The notes beneath the pieces are model-generated. The model was not told where the DNA came from and did no database searches. It saw nothing but the letters and a program-made list of their open reading frames with translations. Below are positions 1 through 6,148 of a stretch of DNA of 26,110 nt, one piece after another; position 1 is the first letter of the stretch; each line of letters opens with the position of its first letter. The DNA is from a virus: the IMG/VR virus record IMGVR_UViG_3300032116_001165, positions 1 to 26,110 of that record; one strand, given 5' to 3'. The translations under genes and the position numbers were made by a program.

Positions 1-80
1 GTACCATAACTGTTGTATTGGGCCATGGCCAATGGGGCAGTGGCTGTAAACAGGGTAAACAAAATTGCCAGGCGAGTCAT
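1..80 (-). CDS. Exported protein, N-terminal fragment (runs off window)
   Basis: The frame opens with ATG at 80 and stays open to the window edge, giving 26 residues. The start MTRLAILFTLFTATAPLAMA followed by QYNSYG looks like a classic signal peptide: one Arg, a hydrophobic core, then Ala-Met-Ala before a likely cleavage site. The mature protein should therefore be exported to the periplasm or envelope. A GGAGA Shine-Dalgarno site lies about 8 bases upstream and a full sigma70 promoter lies at 107..135, which support the start. Only the signal region is visible, so the function cannot be named. Lysis-associated or envelope proteins are possible but not shown. Confidence 0.7.
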   Translation of the reverse strand, partial: MTRLAILFTLFTATAPLAMAQYNSYG

Positions 81-96
81 ACAGTTCTCCAGAAGT

Positions 97-135
97 TAGT
101 GTATACACTATATACTATTTAACATTTCGTGTCAA
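97..135 (-). promoter_or_regulatory. Sigma70-type promoter with palindromic operator candidate
   Basis: On the minus strand TTGACA (135..130) and TATAGT (112..107) are separated by exactly 17 bases, a near-consensus sigma70 promoter for the exported-protein gene. A perfect 14-base palindrome, TAGTGTATACACTA (97..110), covers the -10 element and the expected transcription start, where a repressor would block initiation. A second inverted repeat, GTCAAC-5-GTTGAC (131..147), overlaps the -35. The promoter is well supported; operator function is inferred from position and symmetry. Confidence 0.7.
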
Positions 136-155
136 CCTTTAGTTGACCAAATTGG

Positions 156-518
156 TTAAACGCCGCGGTCTCGATTCATTGCCGATTTGGCAGCACTGGC
201 CACAATGTCCTGTGCTTTGTTTACTGGCATGGCAACATCTGGTTGCCCAGCACCTTTAAACATTAGCACACCTGTGTTTGGATCCATGGGTTCCAAAAGG
301 TTACTCAGTGGCTCTTGACTCACAACATCGGCTAGATTTTGGGGAGTGACATTGATGTCCAAATCATTGGCCAGTTTGATGAATGCATCTTGACTGATTT
401 CTTTTTTGGCACTGGTATCATCAGCACGGCCATTAAGGAATTGAACCAGACCTGACAGTTGCGCTGGATTGGGCGGAAGCGCCATTCCCATGCTACTATC
501 AACTTCAAATATTTTCAT
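156..518 (-). CDS. Conserved phage-type hypothetical protein (120 aa)
   Basis: I do not recognise a named family. The 120-residue protein is mostly helical and acidic, with a short hydrophobic patch around residues 82-98 and no membrane segment or signal peptide. It begins MKIFEVDSS, so Ile-Phe-Glu falls at residues 3-5, a match to the (I/L)xE pattern cut by T4-type prohead proteases. Its ATG overlaps the stop of the upstream Ala-rich gene (TAATG), so the two are probably translated together and may act together in the virion. Gene reality is well supported by the coupling and ordinary composition; function is unknown. Confidence 0.75.
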   Translation of the reverse strand: MKIFEVDSSMGMALPPNPAQLSGLVQFLNGRADDTSAKKEISQDAFIKLANDLDINVTPQNLADVVSQEPLSNLLEPMDPNTGVLMFKGAGQPDVAMPVNKAQDIVASAAKSAMNRDRGV

Positions 519-1477
519 TATCTTTTGGCACGGCCTAGCGCAGCGGCAGGGGCTTGAGCATCAGCGGCAGCAGCATCTAGTGCGACATCAGCACCCATGT
601 CGGCGCCAGCTTCGGCACCCATAGCGCCAGCGGCGGCCATATCTGCGCCAGCGGCGGCCATGTCTCCTGCCCCAGCGGCAATGTCAGCGCCCATGGCGCC
701 AGCGGCTGCGGCACCAGCAGGAGCCTGACCAGTTACCACACCCAATGCGGCGTCAAGTTGTTGTTTGGCACCTTGAATGTTTTGTAACAGGCCTGTTAAT
801 GCGGCTGTGGCATCTGCATTGAATTGTGCGGCTTGATCAACACCAACTTGATTCTTGATTGAATCAACCAAGGCTGGCAATTCTTTGAATTGCAGTTCAC
901 TCACATCTTCCAACATGGCTTGCATTTTGTCAACCATGTCTTGAGCGGCCAACACAACTTGAGCTTGTTGAATTTCGCTTTCGTTCAGTCGGCGTGCCAT
1001 CCTGCGGAAGCGGCTTTCAGCTTGCATCATAGCAGCTCCAGCTACTAACTTTTGTTCTTCAGGATTCAATGTTTGGCCAGCAGCTGACTTCTTGAGTGCA
1101 GCGGCTAGTTTAGGATCTTTAGGGGCAGTTCCTGATGTGGGTGCAGGTGCAGCACCTGGTGCAGGAGTAGCGCCCGGTGCAGGAGTAGCGCCCGGTGCAG
1201 GAGTAGAACCTGGAGTGGGAGGCATGACGTTCTCTTTTAAACGTGTGCTCAATGCCTGTTCCATCATTACCAATTGCAGATAACGTGGATCTTGCTCACT
1301 GCTGTGACGTGCAGAAGTCTTACGGTGCTCACCCAGGATGCCACGTACTTTGCCCAACATTGCTCGAGTTTGACCACGTGTCAATTGGTCAAAACTAATG
1401 CGGTTACCAAAGTAACTTTCGAATACTTTGGCTATTTGCTTACTTGGCGTCGGAGCCGATAGTTCTTGCAGTTTCAT
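518..1477 (-). CDS. Ala-rich repeat protein, probable virion component (319 aa)
   Basis: Residues 1-80 are a helical, basic domain that starts MKLQELSAP. The middle (about 87-113) is a Pro-Ala-Pro-Gly-Ala-Thr tandem linker. Residues 114-250 are helical and Gln-rich, and the C-terminal 70 residues are almost only Ala, Gly, Met and Asp in imperfect repeats. Low-complexity linkers and Ala/Gly tails are usual in phage structural or scaffold-like proteins, but no family match is clear. The start is supported by AGGGA upstream of ATG 1477. It overlaps the end of the preceding gene by 38 bases, and a TAAATA late-promoter motif sits 23 bases upstream. Leu-Gln-Glu at residues 3-5 could be a prohead protease site. 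Confidence 0.75.
   Translation of the reverse strand: MKLQELSAPTPSKQIAKVFESYFGNRISFDQLTRGQTRAMLGKVRGILGEHRKTSARHSSEQDPRYLQLVMMEQALSTRLKENVMPPTPGSTPAPGATPAPGATPAPGAAPAPTSGTAPKDPKLAAALKKSAAGQTLNPEEQKLVAGAAMMQAESRFRRMARRLNESEIQQAQVVLAAQDMVDKMQAMLEDVSELQFKELPALVDSIKNQVGVDQAAQFNADATAALTGLLQNIQGAKQQLDAALGVVTGQAPAGAAAAGAMGADIAAGAGDMAAAGADMAAAGAMGAEAGADMGADVALDAAAADAQAPAAALGRAKR
1155..1208. repeat. Three tandem 18-bp units coding for a Pro-Ala-Pro-Gly linker
   Basis: Three successive 18-base copies (1155-1172, 1173-1190, 1191-1208) differ at only a few positions and keep the reading frame. They encode PAPGAT-type hexapeptides in the Ala-rich protein. Such in-frame minisatellites expand and contract by slippage, so the linker length probably varies between relatives. 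It is not a CRISPR: units are adjacent with no spacers. Confidence 0.85.
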
Positions 1478-1925
1478 TATTGAATCCCTTAATTTGCATA
1501 TATTTAGCCTGATTTACACATTTCTCTAGTTCGGCTGTGACTGAGTTGTACTGGTCTATTTTGGGTTGCAGTTTCATGTTTATGATTTCATAAAATGACT
1601 CTGTTTGCCCGCGCTCGCCAATGGCTTGCCGACAGTATATATCTGCCGCTAATACTTGTTTTTTACGATCTAACACCAGAATTTGATTGGCTAGATTGTA
1701 ATAATGTTTATGATCTGTTGTACACCAACTCATGGCTGTTTTTTTAGTACTGAACGAATGAATAGTTTTGTCCCAGGTACTGACTTGATATCTCGTGCCT
1801 TGCGGCTGTATGCAATACTTGCCAAAAACCACAAGAGAACCAGTGCCATCATCTAGTATGATAGAATCAATATTGCGTTTGAGCTCACGTTCAGCCCATT
1901 GTTCTAGTTTTTGGTCTCGGGTCAT
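1440..1925 (-). CDS. Helical hypothetical protein (161 aa)
   Basis: I chose ATG 1925 because it overlaps the upstream stop as ATGA. A longer frame opening at 1994 would run inside the coding sequence of the upstream gene. The 161-residue product starts MTRDQKLEQWAERELK. It has a central segment rich in Trp, His and Lys, then a long helical C-terminal half with scattered cysteines. No signal peptide, membrane span or known catalytic motif is visible. Its place in the virion-like module, coupled to a coiled-coil membrane-anchored protein upstream, suggests a structural or lysis-related role, but this is only context. Confidence 0.7.
   Translation of the reverse strand: MTRDQKLEQWAERELKRNIDSIILDDGTGSLVVFGKYCIQPQGTRYQVSTWDKTIHSFSTKKTAMSWCTTDHKHYYNLANQILVLDRKKQVLAADIYCRQAIGERGQTESFYEIINMKLQPKIDQYNSVTAELEKCVNQAKYMQIKGFNNETARTIGSDAK
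1501..1507 (-). promoter_or_regulatory. Late-promoter-like motif CTAAATA
   Basis: CTAAATA on the minus strand lies 23 bases before the ATG of the Ala-rich gene, leaving room for a leader with its AGGGA ribosome site. It resembles the T4 late promoter core TATAAATA. It lies inside the end of the preceding gene. The motif is short, so the assignment rests mainly on its position. Confidence 0.4.
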
Positions 1926-2185
1926 TTTAATACGTAGTGTGTAACCAAGTATCCTATGACGGCTGTCAAGAATCCAATGATTCCCACTCCCCATCCAATC
2001 AACTGTGTGTTACGACTGTCACTCATTTTATGTACTAATCTATGCACTTCTTGAATAGTGGCTTTTAGTTCCACGGTGTCTGTTTTGACATCGTCAATGC
2101 GTTGTTCTAAAGCAGTGTAGCGTTGGGCACACAACTCAACATGTGCCTCGAGACTTTTCTTTTCAATGTCAGTGGTATCAGCCAT
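1922..2185 (-). CDS. Coiled-coil protein with C-terminal membrane anchor (87 aa)
   Basis: Residues about 8-55 form a heptad-rich coiled coil, and residues about 61-84 form one hydrophobic membrane segment ending in a short polar tail. This layout resembles small XhlA-like (hemolysin/holin-associated) phage proteins, in which a coiled coil projects from the membrane. The match is to architecture, not to specific residues. GGAG lies just upstream of ATG 2185 and a GTAAATA motif lies 16 bases upstream. The downstream gene overlaps it as ATGA. A role in lysis or membrane attachment is plausible; a structural role is also possible. Confidence 0.7.
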   Translation of the reverse strand: MADTTDIEKKSLEAHVELCAQRYTALEQRIDDVKTDTVELKATIQEVHRLVHKMSDSRNTQLIGWGVGIIGFLTAVIGYLVTHYVLK

Positions 2186-2187
2186 GG

Positions 2188-2619
2188 TTACTCCAATGCA
2201 TTATTTACCGTAGAGAACCAAATATTTTGATTGTCTCCTGACGTGGTAATAGTAGGGGCAAGACTTGGTTGTTCAGTTAAGTTCAACATCATTGGAACTC
2301 CTTCACAATCTTGTTTGAGTCCAGCCAATGGGTCTGCATTGCCATGCATTTCAAACACACCTTCTGACTCGGATCTAAACTCAAACTCCCATGCTGTGTG
2401 TTTTTTCTCAGGCACAGTGAGATCAACGGGTTGTGTTCGCAAACTTATAATTTGCAAGAGTGTTTCCCAATTGCGTTGTTGGTTTCGCGAATGATTCCAG
2501 TCATGTTGGTTGTGTACAGTCTGTCCGGCTCGATCCACAAAAGGAATCTCACTTGATCTGAAGTGTCCGGTTACACCAGTGAGACTGCAATCAAAAAGGG
2601 TACGGCATATGATCTTCAT
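2188..2619 (-). CDS. Conserved phage-type hypothetical protein (143 aa)
   Basis: The product begins MKIICRTLFDCS and is a mixed alpha/beta protein with several Trp and His residues in its first half. ATG 2619 is preferred over an in-frame TTG at 2640 because a TTAAATA late motif lies eight bases before the ATG. The next gene starts two bases after the stop. I recall proteins with a similar N-terminus (MKIICkTLFDCS) in marine T4-like phages but cannot name a function. There is no obvious Shine-Dalgarno site, so this may be one of the leaderless-type starts in the window. Confidence 0.7.
   Translation of the reverse strand: MKIICRTLFDCSLTGVTGHFRSSEIPFVDRAGQTVHNQHDWNHSRNQQRNWETLLQIISLRTQPVDLTVPEKKHTAWEFEFRSESEGVFEMHGNADPLAGLKQDCEGVPMMLNLTEQPSLAPTITTSGDNQNIWFSTVNNALE
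2202..2208 (-). promoter_or_regulatory. Late-promoter-like motif GTAAATA
   Basis: GTAAATA on the minus strand is placed 16 bases before the coiled-coil gene start, upstream of its GGAG ribosome site. It matches the TAAATA core used by T4-type late promoters. There is no independent support. Confidence 0.35.
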
Positions 2620-2627
2620 TCTGTGAG

Positions 2628-2634
2628 TATTTAA
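2628..2634 (-). promoter_or_regulatory. Late-promoter-like motif TTAAATA, 8 bases from ATG
   Basis: TTAAATA on the minus strand lies between the upstream terminator and the start of the 143-residue gene, exactly where a new transcription unit must begin. With T4-type spacing, transcription would start at or next to the ATG. Confidence 0.45.
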
Positions 2635-2638
2635 TGCC

Positions 2639-2673
2639 AAAAAGAAACCCTGGAGTTTTTAATTCCAGGGTTT
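2639..2673 (-). terminator. Rho-independent terminator after the small beta-rich gene
   Basis: AAACCCTGGA (2645-2654) pairs perfectly with TCCAGGGTTT (2664-2673) around a 9-base loop. Read on the minus strand the 10-bp stem is followed by C and five T residues. It sits 18 bases after the stop of the gene at 2691, the right place to end that transcript. A short T run on the other side could give weak termination on the plus strand too. Confidence 0.9.
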
Positions 2674-2690
2674 TGACGATCGCTAACTGA

Positions 2691-3098
2691 TTACAGGTTA
2701 GTGAATGTAGCTGATGCAGCAACGTTGGCTGTTGGGATACCAATGTTCAAGCCACCTGTTGCGTTGGCTGTTTGAGCGGCTGCAACCAATGTTGTTGTGG
2801 TGTAAGCACCACTTGGATAGATAGCCAAGTTGATTGTACCAGCTGTGGCACCAGCTTGGTAAATTGCGATTGTACCAAGTTGTTGAACTGCCGTCAAAAC
2901 GTTGTTCAAGTAACCGTTAACGTTACCAGCGTTGGTCAACGCGGCGTTAGCTGTCAAAGTGAAGAAGTCAAGTTTTGGACCTTGGATCTGAACTGGACCT
3001 TGAGCTGCTACGTTAGCTGTGCCTGCGATGGAACCGTTTGCCACATCCAGTGCAAATACTGGTTGTGTAGTTCCGTTTACTTTTGTAAATGTTGCCAT
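2691..3098 (-). CDS. Small beta-rich, Ala/Thr-rich probable virion protein (135 aa)
   Basis: The product, starting MATFTKVNGTTQP, is rich in Ala, Thr, Asn, Gly and Val, has no Cys or Trp, and looks all-beta. It is free of charged clusters, as in decoration, tail or other abundant virion proteins. It has its own promoter-like motif (CTAAATA), a 42-base leader with AAGGAAA, and its own strong terminator. A private, well-insulated transcription unit of this kind suits a highly expressed late gene. No family can be named, and the structural role is inferred from composition and transcription layout. Confidence 0.8.
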   Translation of the reverse strand: MATFTKVNGTTQPVFALDVANGSIAGTANVAAQGPVQIQGPKLDFFTLTANAALTNAGNVNGYLNNVLTAVQQLGTIAIYQAGATAGTINLAIYPSGAYTTTTLVAAAQTANATGGLNIGIPTANVAASATFTNL

Positions 3099-3140
3099 GA
3101 TAAATTTCCTTTAAGTTAGTGGCCTCTATGGACCTGCTTT

Positions 3141-3147
3141 TATTTAG
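3141..3147 (-). promoter_or_regulatory. Late promoter CTAAATA for the small beta-rich gene
   Basis: CTAAATA followed by AA lies 42 bases upstream of ATG 3098, in a true intergenic gap, and is followed by a good Shine-Dalgarno site (AAGGAAA). Together with the terminator at 2639-2673 it frames a one-gene transcript. T4-type late promoters have a TATAAATA core. Confidence 0.55.
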
Positions 3148-3161
3148 CCAGTTTGGAAAAA

Positions 3162-5066
3162 TCACGCCTGTTGCGGATTGTTTCTCTGTCTATTTTGAGC
3201 CGCAAATGCATTGGGATCAAATCTATTTACCGCCTTTGCATAGCCTACAGGGGTGGCCATAACCCAGCCCTCTTGCCCTGGGTGCTCTGTATCTGCCTGG
3301 CGTAGCAGGTGCATTTTGACGTCATGCAACAAGTTAAATGCGTTGAATGCGGCTGCCAGAGCAGGAGTATTTGACGTAGGGCTGTTCAAGTATTCCACAA
3401 TGTTACGGAACTTTTGCGGAGTGACCTTTGTTTCCAACCACTTGCCAAACTCAGGCAGTAGCGTAGCACCGTTGAGTGGTGCTCCAACTTTGGTGTTGAT
3501 AAAGTCCACGCACAGTTTTGCCAGGTCTGTGATCTTGTGTGCCCGCAATTCTGTGGGGTTGAACAAGGTGTCAATTGCTTGGCCCTGAGACTTGATCAAC
3601 TGTTTGAGTTGTTTTTCAGTGTTGGTTTCAGTTTCAAGTTGACGAGGGCTGGCTGGCTTTTCCAACATCAGTCCAGGAACTGGATTAAACGCTACTCCAC
3701 TCAAGGGCTGACGTGGCTCACCCACATCCGCATACATTGAGTGTATGGCAATGCCAATGTTTGAGTTGCCAATGCGTTGTCCCAGTGTGCTCTTGACTGG
3801 GATTCGGTATTCCACAGTGTTGGGACGGAACACATAGTTGCCTGCTTCCACAGGCGGGGTTGACATGTACAACAAATCACCTTTGACATAGCCACGGAAG
3901 TTTGGGGGCAATGCGGCTTCTAGCACAGGAAACAATGTGGCATACAGTTGAATCAATTCAGTTCTGTCCCCGGATCTTTTGCTCTGTATGTCGGCCATCA
4001 TTTGAGGACTGGTAGCAAGACCATCGTAGCCTTTGGCTTCAAAGCCCGACCCGTCTGTCAGCACAAACTCGCCTGTGGCAGGCTTGCGCCCAAATATCAC
4101 AGCAGGTTTGCCGTCCCACTTGGCTGTGACTGTTCGGGGCTGTTGTGTAGCATGACTGACAATTTCTAGTGCGTCTCGGATGCCTTGTGTGCCACGTCGG
4201 AACACAAGATCTTCCAGGTGTTCAATACCCTTGGCTCTACCGCCTACACCAGCTTGCTCAGCTTCCACAAGAGCAACATAACCCCGATTTACAATTCTAT
4301 CACGTAGACGTGCCAAGAAGTGAACGTCACTTTCTGCCATGCCCGTTTCAGGTTCCTTTACACCCTCACGTGAGAGATATTCACGAAAGTCTGCTAGTTT
4401 GACATCACGATCAGGGTCCATGGCCAAGGCTTTGTAAATGTTTTCTACAGTCATCAACTGATTACGTTTGTACTGTGGAGCCAGCAATATACCAGCGGCT
4501 TGATCTGGATCCATTGTGATTACTTTTTCAGTCTGACGACTAATAATACCCTTAGCTGAGGCTTTGAGTCCCAGTGCTTTGGCAATGCTTGACATCAGCA
4601 CATTACGAAACACACCTTTATAGGCCGATCCTGCACCACCACCCAGCCAGAATGTGCCCCATTCTAAATTGGGCATGAACATGAAGTCTGTTTGCACATA
4701 ACCACGCTTGGGGTCGCCTTGTATGGGCGTTTTAAAATGCACAGCTTCACCTGACAGTCTGCACCATTCTCGAGGATCTTGTTTGTTTTTTGTGGCCCAG
4801 GCATCTAGCATGCCCTTGAGTTCAGCCTTGGTTATTTCGTTAGCATCCACAGCAAGGTCTAGGTCACCTGAGTCAGGCTTCTTGCCTGTTGAGCCCAACC
4901 ACTTGATCGGAACGCCGTTTTCATCTTTATCATGTGATAAATCAAGACCTGTGACTGCTTCCAACCAGGCCACTGTGCTGGGTATGTCTGCTTGTTTGAT
5001 GCGTTGTGTTACGGGCTGGCCTTGTGCATCTTTGAAAACATTGCCGCCCTCAAACAAGTTTGTCAT
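3162..5066 (-). CDS. Fusion of polymerase-beta-type nucleotidyltransferase and ligase-like KxDG domain (634 aa)
   Basis: Two nucleotidyl-transfer signatures are visible. Near the N-terminus, Gly58-Ser59 is followed by Asp68-x-Asp70 (GDLDLAV), with a third candidate carboxylate, Asp127 in VQTDFMF: the GS...DxD...D pattern of polymerase-beta-fold nucleotidyltransferases. From about 290, Lys316-Trp-Asp-Gly (KWDG) matches motif I of covalent nucleotidyltransferases (DNA/RNA ligases, capping enzymes). GDLL at 396-399 could be motif III, Glu599-Gly (EGWVM) motif IV, and Lys611 motif V. Marine T4-like phages carry KWDG-bearing proteins of unknown role; I recall the label DUF6267 but cannot verify it. 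It starts MTNLFEGG, with Leu-Phe-Glu at residues 4-6, so it could be processed and packaged in the head. The gene begins one base after the upstream stop. The gene call is secure; enzymatic activity is inferred. Confidence 0.8.
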   Translation of the reverse strand: MTNLFEGGNVFKDAQGQPVTQRIKQADIPSTVAWLEAVTGLDLSHDKDENGVPIKWLGSTGKKPDSGDLDLAVDANEITKAELKGMLDAWATKNKQDPREWCRLSGEAVHFKTPIQGDPKRGYVQTDFMFMPNLEWGTFWLGGGAGSAYKGVFRNVLMSSIAKALGLKASAKGIISRQTEKVITMDPDQAAGILLAPQYKRNQLMTVENIYKALAMDPDRDVKLADFREYLSREGVKEPETGMAESDVHFLARLRDRIVNRGYVALVEAEQAGVGGRAKGIEHLEDLVFRRGTQGIRDALEIVSHATQQPRTVTAKWDGKPAVIFGRKPATGEFVLTDGSGFEAKGYDGLATSPQMMADIQSKRSGDRTELIQLYATLFPVLEAALPPNFRGYVKGDLLYMSTPPVEAGNYVFRPNTVEYRIPVKSTLGQRIGNSNIGIAIHSMYADVGEPRQPLSGVAFNPVPGLMLEKPASPRQLETETNTEKQLKQLIKSQGQAIDTLFNPTELRAHKITDLAKLCVDFINTKVGAPLNGATLLPEFGKWLETKVTPQKFRNIVEYLNSPTSNTPALAAAFNAFNLLHDVKMHLLRQADTEHPGQEGWVMATPVGYAKAVNRFDPNAFAAQNRQRNNPQQA

Positions 5067-5067
5067 T

Positions 5068-5844
5068 TTATTCTGCAGCCCTTTGTAGGCCTGTTAGTTC
5101 TGCAATTCTTGGATCGGTTATTGATGTAATACCCAATCTTTGTACGGCTTGTTGAAGCGAGGCTATTTCAGCATTGTCAAACTTTGCGGCATTTGCAAGT
5201 TGTTGTGTTTGTGAACTTATTCCTTTTACCGCGCCTGCGCCACCCACTCCTCTTCGACCAGTATCATAGGCCATTATATTCTGTGCTGGCAATATCCCCA
5301 TGCCAACCAACTGAGTAAACAAATTTGCCACGGCTTTGGGGTCAGTATTATTCAATGTAGCGTTGTAGATTGCATCTATAGATTTGTCAATGTCAACTAT
5401 GATATCTTCAGCATTGTCTTTAAAGTTGGGATCACTGACAAAGGTTGGTATGTTTTTGTAGTCTGAACCTTGACGCCCGATCATTTTGTTAACTAGGTCT
5501 TGAAGATTGGTTTTGAGAGTTGCGATACTGGGCTGGGTTACTTGACTGAGATTGGTAGGAGGGTTACCACTGGAATCTTTACTGTTGGCCAGGAAGTTTT
5601 GCACAGTTTGTTGCCAGGCAGTTTGCATGGTAGTGGCCAGTGTTTTGGCCGCCGAGCTGTTGGCCAATGCCTGAAAGCCTTGTTCGCGATTTTGAGTATC
5701 ACCATATTGCGGTGTTACGTCTTGGCCAAACGCCTGGGTCATTAAACTTTTGCCCAGAGCGGATCCTATACCGCTGGCCACAGCTCCTGCGGCTCCCACT
5801 ACTTCGTTAATTTTGCGTGGTCGTGTTAATTCATGAATCTGCAT
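5068..5844 (-). CDS. Probable internal virion protein (258 aa)
   Basis: ATG 5844 is chosen because AGGAG lies six bases upstream; the frame extends further but only through the overlapping gene. The protein starts MQIHELTRPRK (Ile-His-Glu at 3-5). A Gly/Ala-rich hydrophobic stretch follows at about residues 14-30, then a long helical, Gln/Asn-rich body with a glycine patch near residue 195. There is no catalytic motif. The N-terminus resembles the short leader of head-packaged phage proteins, and the Gly/Ala stretch could be membrane-active. It is followed one base later by the fusion nucleotidyltransferase gene, so the two are almost certainly co-expressed. Function is unknown. Confidence 0.7.
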   Translation of the reverse strand: MQIHELTRPRKINEVVGAAGAVASGIGSALGKSLMTQAFGQDVTPQYGDTQNREQGFQALANSSAAKTLATTMQTAWQQTVQNFLANSKDSSGNPPTNLSQVTQPSIATLKTNLQDLVNKMIGRQGSDYKNIPTFVSDPNFKDNAEDIIVDIDKSIDAIYNATLNNTDPKAVANLFTQLVGMGILPAQNIMAYDTGRRGVGGAGAVKGISSQTQQLANAAKFDNAEIASLQQAVQRLGITSITDPRIAELTGLQRAAE

Positions 5845-6079
5845 TGGTTCTCCTAACTGAACGCGAGAACTTGCCAGCATCTTTGGTACGTATTGCATTG
5901 AGCAATTTACGTGTGAGATTGTCAGCTTGTTCTGCACCAAACTCTGCTTCGATTTGTTCTATCAGTCGTATGGCGCTGGATATAATGCTGTCGGCCCGAG
6001 TTTCAATTATCAGGCGGCGATCACGCTCTACATACAACGAGTCTAGTTCTTCTAGTAAACTTCGGGTCTTTTTCTGCAT
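5831..6079 (-). CDS. Small helical protein (82 aa)
   Basis: An 82-residue, almost wholly helical and highly charged protein starting MQKKTRSLLEELD, with heptad-like spacing over residues 5-60, suggesting a coiled-coil dimer. It overlaps the next gene by 14 bases and carries that gene's ribosome site within its own coding sequence. It has a CTAAATA motif 19 bases upstream. No family is recognised; scaffold or structural accessory roles fit the neighbourhood. Confidence 0.65.
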   Translation of the reverse strand: MQKKTRSLLEELDSLYVERDRRLIIETRADSIISSAIRLIEQIEAEFGAEQADNLTRKLLNAIRTKDAGKFSRSVRRTNADS

Positions 6080-6098
6080 TCGATCTGGGCCTTTGGAT

Positions 6099-6128
6099 TA
6101 TTTAGTGCTTTTTAGATTCTAATAAATA
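6099..6128. promoter_or_regulatory. Divergent late promoters (CTAAATA minus, AATAAATA plus)
   Basis: In the 69-base gap between divergent genes, CTAAATA is on the minus strand at 6105..6099 (19 bases before ATG 6079). AATAAATA is on the plus strand at 6121..6128 (20 bases before ATG 6149, with AGGA in between). The back-to-back pair accounts for transcription of both flanking virion-type units, and the location makes chance matches less likely. Confidence 0.6.
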
Positions 6129-6148
6129 TCTATTATACAGGAATCCCC

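Noticed and set aside
1155-1208. Possible CRISPR-like repeat
   Set aside because: The 18-base units are directly adjacent, keep frame and encode a Pro-Ala-Pro-Gly linker. There are no spacers.
4708-5088. 126-residue plus-strand open frame opposite the fusion nucleotidyltransferase gene
   Set aside because: It lies wholly on the opposite strand of a well-supported gene, has no ribosome site or promoter and has a low-complexity, shadow-like composition. The same reasoning removes plus-strand frames opposite the primase, uvsW and the AAA+ gene.
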